Under the pieces are notes generated by a model that ran no database searches, had not been told where the DNA came from, and saw nothing but the letters and a program-made list of their open reading frames with translations. Of a stretch of DNA of 15,175 nucleotides, positions 1 to 6,834 are shown one piece after another. The position numbers were made by a program, and so were the translations under genes. Each line of letters begins with the position of its first letter. The stretch's first letter is position 1. The DNA is from JAABRU01 sp050180235 (GTDB lineage: Bacteria > Desulfobacterota > Desulfobacteria > Desulfobacterales > Desulfococcaceae). The stretch covers positions 1-15,175 of the forward strand of contig JBFXEJ010000132.1 of the NCBI GenBank assembly GCA_050180235.1. Reading direction: 5' to 3'.

Positions 1-2
1 CG

Positions 3-611
3 GGGGTCTTTTATCTCGGATAAAAAACTCTTCAGCATGATGATAACTCCTTCCGTACAGAATTCAGTTTTTCATCTTTTATAGAAGATATTTTTCAAAA
101 GATCAACCTGAGAATTGAACAGCCCTGCTGTTTTGCTCTTATCCGGCCGCCCGGACATCATGCTTCTGCGGATTCCTGCTGGGGATTCTGTTATTTCAAC
201 AATATGGCTGTTGCGCTTTCCCATCTCAAAAGAAAAGGAAAGATTCAATCGGCCTTTGTGCTGGATTTTGATCTGCATTACGGAGACGGAACTGTCAATA
301 TTCTGGGCAGGGAAAAATGGGTTGACATTTACAATCCTCCGGAACGCAGCCGGGAGGATTATATCCGGGAAGTGGCCCGGACTCTGGCTGATGTAAAAGC
401 GGATATTATCGGTATTTCCGCAGGCTTTGATCATCATAAGGAAGACTGGGGCGGTCTGCTGGAAACCGAAGATTATTACTCTATGGGCGCGATGGTGCGT
501 TCCACTGCGAATAAAAATCACGGCGGCTGTTTTGCCATTCTGGAAGGCGGATACAACCATGATGTGCTTGGACAAAATGCGGCTGCTCTGATGGACGGGC
601 TTTCCTCATAA
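3..611 (+). pseudogene. Histone deacetylase-like amidohydrolase remnant
   Basis: The reading frame of this region encodes the core of a class II-like histone deacetylase / acetylpolyamine amidohydrolase. Visible motifs are RPPGHHA (about 144-164, with the His-His dyad), GFCYFNN just before the ATG at 204, the zinc-binding DFDLHYGDGT, SAGFDHH with the second zinc aspartate, and the C-terminal LEGGYN. An in-frame TAA lies at 21-23, and no ATG, GTG or TTG occurs in frame between it and 204. The only usable start (204, 135 aa) comes after the His-His dyad, so the product would lack the general base. Residues 3-41 read GVFYLG-stop-KTLQHDD, which resembles the usual family N-terminus (G..Y....L.HD). 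About 100 residues normally found between that motif and RPPGHHA are absent. I infer an internal deletion plus a nonsense mutation. A gene starting outside the window cannot be excluded, but it would still meet the stop. Confidence 0.6.
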
Positions 612-749
612 TCATTTATGTAAAATCAAAGCCCTGAAAGCAGCCTTCTGTTATCTGATAAAAAGGTAATAGTCTGAATTTATTATTTTTCAGTTTTTAT
701 CCAGGAAAAAATTCTTGCTTTTTCACAGTACCGGTGATAGAAAAAACTG

Positions 750-779
750 CTGTCAATATTCAACATTTCATATTGACAG
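750..779. promoter_or_regulatory. 10-bp inverted repeat upstream of metallopeptidase gene
   Basis: CTGTCAATAT (750-759) and its exact complement ATATTGACAG (770-779) flank a 10-nt spacer, about 75 bp before the metallopeptidase start. It could be an operator or an RNA hairpin. The right arm contains TTGACA, but no good -10 hexamer lies 17 nt downstream, so I do not call a promoter. Confidence 0.35.
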
Positions 780-855
780 GAAAAAACGGGCAGATGGTTT
801 TTTTGACTTACTGCATGCCCATAATAAAAATCGGAAGACAGAGAAAGGAGTTTAT

Positions 856-1701
856 ATGCGCTGGCGGGATCAAAAGGAAAGCAGCAATGTGGAGGATCGG
901 CGGGGTGTCAGGCCGGGGCGTGTTGTGGGCGGGGGAATCGGAATTGTTTTTATTGTCATTATTGCAATGTTATTTGGCGTTGATCCCAGTCAGCTAATTC
1001 AGATGCTTGATGAGCCCGTACCACAAGAACAGAACAGTCAGGTGCAGACCGGAAGACCGGAAGAGGATGAACTTGCGAAATTTGTTTCGGTTGTGCTTGC
1101 AGATACAGAAACCACATGGAATGAACTGTTCCGCAGAATGGGAAAAACATACAAAGAGCCGAAACTGGTTCTGTTTTCAGGTTCAGTGGATTCCGCGTGC
1201 GGATTTGCCCAGTCAGCTATGGGGCCTTTTTACTGTCCCGGAGATCAGAAAGTGTATATTGATCTCCGTTTTTATCAGGAAATGAAACAAAGGTTCAAAG
1301 CCCCCGGAGATTTTGCGCAGGCATATGTTATTGCCCATGAAGTCGGGCATCATGTGCAGAATCTGCTGGGAATTCTGCCTCAGGTGCACAGATTGCAGCA
1401 GCAGTCAGACAAAGTCGGGGCCAACAAACTGATGGTGCAACTGGAACTGCAGGCCGACTGTCTGGCAGGAGTGTGGGGTTATCATGCGGGAGAAACACGT
1501 AAACTTCTGGAAGACGGTGATGCGGAAGAAGCTCTTAATGCGGCAAGCAGTCTGGGCGATGATCGGATTCAAAAGCAGATACAGGGCTATGTGGTTCCGG
1601 ATTCCTTTACACACGGCACATCCGCGCAGCGGGCAGGATGGTTCAGACGGGGATTTCAAAGCGGCGACATCAGCATGTGCAACACCTTTTCAGCAAAATA
1701 A
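856..1701 (+). CDS. Neutral zinc metallopeptidase, YpfJ / Zn_peptidase family
   Basis: A 281-aa protein of the neutral zinc metallopeptidase family (YpfJ / KPN_02809 type). The ATG at 856 is chosen because AAAGGAG lies just upstream with about 5 nt spacing and the product then starts with the family-typical MRWRD. The frame stays open further upstream to 715, but that extension looks non-coding. Residues 1-22 are basic and probably cytoplasmic. Residues about 23-41 are one membrane helix (VVGGGIGIVFIVIIAMLFG). The catalytic domain follows, with SACGFAQSAMGPFYCPGDQKVY, the zinc motif HEVGHH (H161, E162, H165) and ELQADCLAG (E197 the likely third ligand). It is probably an N-terminally anchored protease facing the periplasm. 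The physiological substrate of this family is poorly known. The neighbours give no functional hint, and it appears to be a single-gene unit. Confidence 0.88.
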   Translation: MRWRDQKESSNVEDRRGVRPGRVVGGGIGIVFIVIIAMLFGVDPSQLIQMLDEPVPQEQNSQVQTGRPEEDELAKFVSVVLADTETTWNELFRRMGKTYKEPKLVLFSGSVDSACGFAQSAMGPFYCPGDQKVYIDLRFYQEMKQRFKAPGDFAQAYVIAHEVGHHVQNLLGILPQVHRLQQQSDKVGANKLMVQLELQADCLAGVWGYHAGETRKLLEDGDAEEALNAASSLGDDRIQKQIQGYVVPDSFTHGTSAQRAGWFRRGFQSGDISMCNTFSAK

Positions 1702-1822
1702 AGTTTTCAGGTGATTTTCAGAAAAAAATATCCCGCCAAAGTATCAGAAGCTTCCGGCTTTTGCCCTGTGCCTGTGAACTGAAATGGGATATTTAGGAAA
1801 TTTCCGGAAAAGAATATACCCC

Positions 1823-1855
1823 AGATTTGACAACTTTCCAAAAGTTGTCAAATCT
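1823..1855. terminator. Long perfect hairpin, terminator-like
   Basis: A perfect 15-bp inverted repeat with a 3-nt loop: the left arm AGATTTGACAACTTT (1823-1837) and its complement end at 1855. A short T-containing stretch follows. It lies between the metallopeptidase and chemoreceptor genes, 120 bp past the first stop. It may be a terminator or a dispersed palindromic repeat; the U-tract is weak. Confidence 0.45.
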
Positions 1856-1947
1856 TTCAGATGACTGAACCGGTATTTTTGTTTTCAGAAATCACCTGAC
1901 AGCAATCTGAGAAAGATAAACAGAGCATAAAAACTCTTTCCCCAAAT

Positions 1948-3813
1948 ATGAATATGCAACAGAAAGTGATGATTATGAATCTGAGAACCAGACTCCTGCT
2001 TGTCCTCATTCCCCTGGCTGCCATAAGCATCAACGGCATTGCCTGGCTTAGCTACCGGATAGCATCTTCAGCCATTGTTCAGGCCCAGAAAGCTGATATG
2101 GAAGCCTTTGCTGTCAAAACAGTTTTTGAACTCCGCAACTGGATGGCGGACAAAGCACATGACGCTGCCATTTTTTCAGCAGATCCGCTTTTTGCCGAAG
2201 CCCAGGCACGGCTGGCATATTATCATCAACTGTCCCCTTTTTATGAAGCCATGTTTCTGGCTGACACACAGGGGAAAATTTTCACTGATTCCGTTGAAGG
2301 CAAAGCCATTGGCATTGAAGTGGAAAAAATACCGGTTTATGAAATCAATATCCGCAAAGCCCGTGAAGGGGAGATATGGGTGGGGAATGTGGGAAAGTCC
2401 CCGGCCAGCGGCAAACCTGTCAGTCTGATCACGGCTCCGATCAGGGATAAGGAAGAAATCATCGGCATTATCGGAACCCCGCTTGAACTCAATGATTTTT
2501 CCGAAAAACATATAGCGGATTTCAAGCTCGGACAAAGCGGTTATCTGACTGTTGCAGACGCCAAAGGCGTGATTCTGGCCCATCCGGACAAAAAAGTGAT
2601 TCTTGGCACGGATCTGAACACTCTGGATTTCGGAAAAATCATCATGTCGCAGAAAAACGGGGTGGTGGAATATCTTTGGAACGGAACACAGAAAATCGCA
2701 GCCTTCAGAACAGATGAAAACCGGGGATGGATTGTGCTGGCCACTATCACAAAAGATGAATTTCTGAAACCAATCCGCCGCGTCAAAACCGTGACTTTTT
2801 TCCTCGGACTGACTGCTATGGCAGCTATGGTGGCTGCCATCTGGCTGCTTACCGGCAGGGCATTCGGAGTGATACGCAGAATTTCAGACGGTCTTGAAAT
2901 GGCTTCCGAAGAGATTTCACAGGCTTCGGATCATGTGGCAGAGGCCAGTCAGGATATGGCACAGGGAGCTTCCCGGCAGGCGGCTGCTCTGCAGGAAACA
3001 TCTGCCACTTTGGAACAACTTTCAGCGTCCAGTGTGAATACCAGTGACATTACCAGCGGGGCGGAAGAACTGATGAACCGGAATGTGGCACGCACAGCGC
3101 ATTCTCTGAAAGCCCTCAAGGAACTGACCCATGACATGGAAATGATTGAAAAAGACAGTTCCAAAATCGGATCAGTCACAAAAACCATTGATGACATAGC
3201 CTTTCAGACCAACCTGCTTGCCCTTAATGCGGCAGTGGAAGCAGTGCGCGCTGGCAGTGCCGGCGCAGGATTTGCGGTTGTGGCCGGAGAGGTCAGAAGC
3301 CTGGCACTCAAAGCTTCAGATGCGGCCAGTGGCACAGAAGAACTGCTGGAGGGAATGCGCAGCCGCATTGTTACGGGCGCAGAAGCCCTGCGCAAAATGA
3401 GTCATGATTTTGAAGGCATAGTGGAATCAGCCACTCTGATGGGAGAAAAAACCTTTTCCATCACATCAGCCAGCAAAGAACAGTCCCTGAGTCTGCAGCA
3501 GATCAACAGGGCAGTACAGGAAATTGACATTGTCACCCAGGGCATGGCAGCAAATTCCCAGGAATCTGCCTCCGCCAGTGAACAGCTCTATGCACAGGCC
3601 AGAGCCATGCGCTCAATGATTGCAGAACTGGTTTCCATCACCGGAAGCCGGAGCAGTTTGAAACAAAAGAAAAACAGGCGCGGCAGATCCGAAAAAAGGC
3701 ATATGGAAGAGATACAGGCCCAGCCGGAGAAAAAGGAAACCGTATCCGGCAGCAGCGGAACCGGGGAAAACGCGGAAGATTTCCTTACAGAAAAGGATCT
3801 GGAGAATTTTTGA
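1948..3813 (+). CDS. Methyl-accepting chemotaxis protein, Cache sensor, no clear HAMP
   Basis: A transmembrane chemoreceptor of up to 621 aa. The possible starts 1948, 1954, 1969 and 1975 all lack a strong ribosome site; 1975 gives MNLRTRLLLVLIPL and is equally plausible. Numbering here is from 1948. Order of parts: membrane helix about 14-36; an extracytoplasmic dCache-like sensor about 40-275 (including EAMFLADTQGKIFTDS and GYLTVADAKGVILAHPDK); membrane helix about 281-302; then the cytoplasmic signalling coiled coil with the tip IAFQTNLLALNAAVEAVRAG at 417-436. No obvious HAMP domain follows helix 2. At the tip, the Glu and Arg of the usual RAGE.GRGF are Ser437 and Ala440. The last ~55 residues are strongly charged, and no CheR-binding pentapeptide is seen. 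The STAS gene follows 88 nt downstream in the same direction and may be cotranscribed. The ligand is unknown. Confidence 0.92.
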   Translation: MNMQQKVMIMNLRTRLLLVLIPLAAISINGIAWLSYRIASSAIVQAQKADMEAFAVKTVFELRNWMADKAHDAAIFSADPLFAEAQARLAYYHQLSPFYEAMFLADTQGKIFTDSVEGKAIGIEVEKIPVYEINIRKAREGEIWVGNVGKSPASGKPVSLITAPIRDKEEIIGIIGTPLELNDFSEKHIADFKLGQSGYLTVADAKGVILAHPDKKVILGTDLNTLDFGKIIMSQKNGVVEYLWNGTQKIAAFRTDENRGWIVLATITKDEFLKPIRRVKTVTFFLGLTAMAAMVAAIWLLTGRAFGVIRRISDGLEMASEEISQASDHVAEASQDMAQGASRQAAALQETSATLEQLSASSVNTSDITSGAEELMNRNVARTAHSLKALKELTHDMEMIEKDSSKIGSVTKTIDDIAFQTNLLALNAAVEAVRAGSAGAGFAVVAGEVRSLALKASDAASGTEELLEGMRSRIVTGAEALRKMSHDFEGIVESATLMGEKTFSITSASKEQSLSLQQINRAVQEIDIVTQGMAANSQESASASEQLYAQARAMRSMIAELVSITGSRSSLKQKKNRRGRSEKRHMEEIQAQPEKKETVSGSSGTGENAEDFLTEKDLENF

Positions 3814-3831
3814 CCGGTTTCAGGCAGAGTG

Positions 3832-3879
3832 GCACAGGCATCCATGCCTGTGCATGGTTTCGCAGGCAGGATGCCTGCG
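3832..3879. repeat. Two adjacent hairpins between chemoreceptor and STAS genes
   Basis: Hairpin 1 has arms GCACAGGCAT (3832-3841) and ATGCCTGTGC (3844-3853) with a 2-nt loop. Hairpin 2 has arms CGCAGGCA (3861-3868) and TGCCTGCG (3872-3879) with a 3-nt loop. Both share the CAGGCA/TGCCTG core and fill most of the 88-nt gap. They end about 12 nt before the STAS ribosome site. There is no U-tract. They may be a REP-like repeat pair or a processing/attenuation element that sets the STAS dose. Confidence 0.55.
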
Positions 3880-3901
3880 CTTAAAAATAAAAGGAGACGG
3901 C

Positions 3902-4210
3902 ATGGAGTATGAAATTCATCAGCAGGGGCAGCGCATTGATATAAAAATATCAGGAAGCGTGGATCATCTGGGAGCGGAAAAACTGAAAGAAGGATTTGAG
4001 AAACTGGATCTTTCCCAAACCCGGGAAGTGGTTATTGACATGAAGGGCGCAACCTATATCGGAAGCGCGGGCGTGGGAAAACTGCTGCTGCTTTACAAAA
4101 ACATGCCGGACAGAAACGGCAGGATCAGCATTGTCAATCTTTCCGAGGATATTTATTATCTGCTGTCAGATATGGAACTGGAAACCATATTTTCCCTGAC
4201 CCGTGCCTGA
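3902..4210 (+). CDS. STAS-domain anti-sigma factor antagonist (RsbV/SpoIIAA-like)
   Basis: A 102-aa single STAS-domain protein. The ATG at 3902 is preceded by AAGGAG (3891-3896) at good spacing and gives the normal family length, so it is preferred over an upstream ATG at 3854. The pattern is typical: an N-terminal beta pair (IDIKISGSVDHLGAEKLKEGF), then VVIDMKGATYIGSAGVGKLLLLY, in which Ser55 of IGSAGVG sits at the usual phosphorylation position. In this family the unphosphorylated antagonist binds a serine kinase/anti-sigma factor and releases its client; a PP2C phosphatase reactivates it. The convergent gene at 4212-6401 encodes both a SpoIIE phosphatase and an RsbW-like ATPase domain, which makes it the likely partner. 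The gene lies 88 nt after the chemoreceptor. The final output (sigma factor or other target) is not in the window. Confidence 0.88.
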   Translation: MEYEIHQQGQRIDIKISGSVDHLGAEKLKEGFEKLDLSQTREVVIDMKGATYIGSAGVGKLLLLYKNMPDRNGRISIVNLSEDIYYLLSDMELETIFSLTRA

Positions 4211-4211
4211 T

Positions 4212-6401
4212 TCATAAACACTGATCATTGTAAAGATTCCCGTTTGCCATACGGATATATTTTTCCTCTGTGGAATTCGGATATTTTTTAAAGACCATCA
4301 TCAGTTGACTGCCCTTGTCATTCCACCGCGCGCGGGAAGTATAATGGCGTATGATGAAAAGACCTCTGCCGGATTCTCTAAGCAGATTGATTTTTTTTCT
4401 GGGATCCGGGGCATTTCTGATGTCAAAACCCTGCCCTGCATCCGTGATTTCAATATGAAAATCATTGCCGTAGCGGTAACGGACAGATATGGGACTGTAA
4501 GGATCGCAGTGATTGCCGTGCATCCAGGCATTGATCATGGCTTCCTCAAAGCAGATTTGCAGCCGGAAGGGTTTTGAAAAACCCAGTGATTCCCATTCCT
4601 GCATCCGTTTGTGAATAAAATCAGAAGTTTTTTGCTGAAAGTCCCCAGCATCCCGCAGATACCATATTTCCTCGGCAAAGTCCTTCTGTTTTTCAATTTC
4701 AATCCCCAGCAGGGTAATATCATCGTGTGAAAAATTTTTTCCGCGCGGATCAATTTCTGTTCCGCTGATCCTTGCGATTTCCTTTATCAACTGCATCATA
4801 ATATCTTCCACCGGCATATTCGGCCTGCCTGAAAGCAGACGGCCAGCCATACTTTCCAAATCGGAAACACTGAGGGACTCACCGCCTTTCTGCTGTGTTT
4901 CCGCAGGCACGGTTGCATCCAGCAGACCGTCTGTGTACAGAATCAGCCTGTCCCCGGGCTCCATCTGAAATTCGCCTGCGGAATACGAATAATCAGACAA
5001 AACAATCATGGGCGGATTTGCGCCGGCCCTGCCTTTGCCTTCAGGCAGCATTGTCCGGTGACCATTCCGGATAACAAAAAATCTGGGATGTCCGCAGGAC
5101 ACATAACGCATCATCAGGCTGGCATGATCGATTTCACAGTTCACGGATGTCAGAAAATCCTCTTTGGAAAAAAAATCAGACTGACCCAGCATCCGGTTGA
5201 CATGCGAGACAATCTGCTCAATCTGTGCGGACGCGCGGCAGTGCATTACGGACTGGTATATGAGATCCGTAAAAATGGAGCGCAGTATGCAGCCGACCTG
5301 ATGGCCGGACTGATCTTTGAGACTGATCAGGGTTCTGCCCTGCGGATGCCCTTCATCCGGAGGCAGGGTGCGGATAAAATAATGATCACCTCCTTCCTGA
5401 TGGCAGGAAAGGGAGATAACACCTGCAAACAGAGACAGTCCTCCGGGCAGATCCGTATAACGGGGAATGCATCCGTTGATGGCAACAAGAATTTTTTTGG
5501 CCAGCCCGGTATCCATTTCCTGCTCTTTCATCAGCTTTTTCAAAAAACTTATATCTGTAAAACATTCAATGAGCTGTTTTCTGCCATTGCGGAGAGATGT
5601 GGTCACGCTTTTCAGAATGGGGATATGTCTGCCATCCTCTGCAATCAGGCTTTGTTCAAAATTTTCAAGCGTTCTGCCCATATCCGTGACCGGACATTTT
5701 CCGGTGCCTGCCCCGCTGAAAAAACTGTAACAGGGCCTGCCAATGATTTTTTCCTTCTCGCTTCCGATCAGTTTGGCAGCATAGCGGTTTACATCATTGA
5801 TCCGGTGAGACAGATAATCAACAATCAGAACTCCGGCCCTCAGAGTTTCCAGCACAGTGGAAAGATACTGCTCGCTTTCCAGCAGATGCCGCTCATTTTC
5901 CATAAGCGCAGCTTCAAAGCGTTTCCGGTCGCTTATGTCTGTGACGGATGCGGTCAGGTATTGGATTTCCCCATTTGCATCCGGCACTGCGGAAACAGAC
6001 ATTTCTGTCCATATCCCTGTCCCGTCTTTTTTCCGCCATCTTCTTTCTGTGGTATAATCCCTGATTTTTCCGTGTATGATTTTCTGCATCCTCTCCAAAG
6101 CCTGCGGAATGTCCTCGGCAATTGTAAAATCCAGATGGGATTTGCCGGTAATTTCTTCCCGGGTAAAACCGGATATTTCCTGACAGTGCCGGTTGCAGCA
6201 GATAATACGGCCCTGCACATCCAGCAGGACAATGGCTGATTTGACATTGTCAAGAGCGGTGCGAAGCCGCTGTTCCCTTTTCCGAAGCTCTTCCATTGCC
6301 TGACTGCGTTCCTGATTTCCTGTTTCCAGTTCACGGACACGCTCCCGCAGCCGGATCAGTTCTTCTTCCCTGTTCCCATATTCCGGACTCTGTGAATCCA
6401 T
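4212..6401 (-). CDS. PAS-PAS-SpoIIE phosphatase-HATPase partner-switch regulator
   Basis: A 729-aa, apparently soluble, multidomain regulator. Residues about 10-45 are a coiled coil. PAS 1 is at 46-160 (DNVKSAIVLLDVQGRIICCNRHC, ending VTDISDRK). PAS 2 is at 176-287 and has a Cys-containing stretch, GRPCYSFF...GKCP. The PP2C/SpoIIE phosphatase spans about 320-568 with metal aspartates in GGD (D339), KDQSGH (D363), YTDG (D491) and HDD (D560/D561). An RsbW-like HATPase spans about 585-705 with N-box FEEAMINAWMHGN, G1 DAGQGFD and G2 ESGRGLFIIRH. One chain thus carries both the phosphatase (RsbU-like) and the kinase/anti-sigma (RsbW-like) activities that usually act on a STAS antagonist. The phosphatase is divergent: the last Gly of the usual D.SGHG is Gln368. 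The start is preceded by AAAGG about 9 nt upstream. The gene converges on the STAS gene with one base between them. The PAS ligand is unknown. Confidence 0.9.
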   Translation of the reverse strand: MDSQSPEYGNREEELIRLRERVRELETGNQERSQAMEELRKREQRLRTALDNVKSAIVLLDVQGRIICCNRHCQEISGFTREEITGKSHLDFTIAEDIPQALERMQKIIHGKIRDYTTERRWRKKDGTGIWTEMSVSAVPDANGEIQYLTASVTDISDRKRFEAALMENERHLLESEQYLSTVLETLRAGVLIVDYLSHRINDVNRYAAKLIGSEKEKIIGRPCYSFFSGAGTGKCPVTDMGRTLENFEQSLIAEDGRHIPILKSVTTSLRNGRKQLIECFTDISFLKKLMKEQEMDTGLAKKILVAINGCIPRYTDLPGGLSLFAGVISLSCHQEGGDHYFIRTLPPDEGHPQGRTLISLKDQSGHQVGCILRSIFTDLIYQSVMHCRASAQIEQIVSHVNRMLGQSDFFSKEDFLTSVNCEIDHASLMMRYVSCGHPRFFVIRNGHRTMLPEGKGRAGANPPMIVLSDYSYSAGEFQMEPGDRLILYTDGLLDATVPAETQQKGGESLSVSDLESMAGRLLSGRPNMPVEDIMMQLIKEIARISGTEIDPRGKNFSHDDITLLGIEIEKQKDFAEEIWYLRDAGDFQQKTSDFIHKRMQEWESLGFSKPFRLQICFEEAMINAWMHGNHCDPYSPISVRYRYGNDFHIEITDAGQGFDIRNAPDPRKKINLLRESGRGLFIIRHYTSRARWNDKGSQLMMVFKKYPNSTEEKYIRMANGNLYNDQCL

Positions 6402-6422
6402 ATGTTCATGCCTTTGCTGTGT

Positions 6423-6565
6423 TTATACCAATTCGCCATTGATGTGATACAATATTGGCAGTTTTTCCGCTGTTCCGCGTGTGCAGAAAACCGCTTTGCT
6501 TAATTTCTGCACTCCTCCGGATTTGCATTCCGCATTTTATAAAACCAATGGAGAATCGGTATTAC
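6423..6565. repeat. Inverted-repeat element with TACCAATTC ends
   Basis: The left end (6423-6453) reads TTATACCAATTCGCCATTGA and onward. The right 85 nt (6481-6565) are, on the minus strand, a close copy of the repeat at 8582-8665, so both ends carry the TACCAATTCnCCATTG sequence facing outward. The part at 6481-6512 is itself a hairpin (GTGCAGAAA / TTTCTGCAC, 9 bp). This looks like a small non-autonomous element or palindromic repeat. It lies upstream of the phosphatase gene. Confidence 0.55.
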
Positions 6566-6656
6566 ATTTATAATATGAAATACTTATACAAAAAAAGACT
6601 GAAAAGCAAGAACAAAAACTGATCCGGGCCGGAAATCCGATCTGCACTGAAATCCG

Positions 6657-6685
6657 TTGAGCATTGAAATTATTTATGATATACT
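6657..6685 (+). promoter_or_regulatory. Candidate sigma-70 promoter for the TIGR03790 gene
   Basis: TTGAGC (6657-6662) and TATACT (6680-6685) are 17 nt apart. Transcription from here would give a leader of about 140 nt containing the hairpin-forming repeats at 6712-6796. This is sequence pattern only. Confidence 0.35.
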
Positions 6686-6711
6686 GATTTAATTTTGGTT
6701 TTTTTTGGCAA

Positions 6712-6796
6712 GGAGTGCAAAAATTAAGCAAAGCGGTTTTTTGCTTTTGCACTCCGCCGGAGCAGACTGATTGTGCAAAAAATCGCTTTGCTTAAT
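6712..6796. repeat. Repeat-derived hairpins in the leader before the TIGR03790 gene
   Basis: Two overlapping inverted repeats. Arms GGAGTGCAAAA (6712-6722) and TTTTGCACTCC (6745-6755) pair perfectly over 11 bp. In addition, the 22-nt segments 6723-6744 and 6775-6796 (core TTAAGCAAAGCG) are inverted copies with one mismatch. The sequences match the distal end of the repeat at 8582-8665. If transcribed they give two mutually exclusive structures, so an effect on expression of the downstream gene is possible but unproven. Confidence 0.5.
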
Positions 6797-6834
6797 TAAA
6801 GAAGTCCCAAATTCAAAAAAAGGAATCTGCTGTT

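Noticed and set aside
715..855. Upstream extension of the metallopeptidase frame
   Set aside because: Low-quality coding sequence; the ATG at 856 has an excellent ribosome site and the family-typical start MRWRD.
5058..6239. Open frame of 393 codons on the plus strand
   Set aside because: It is fully antisense to the PAS-SpoIIE-HATPase gene, whose domains are unmistakable; the translated sequence is rich in His, Cys and Phe and has no family signature.
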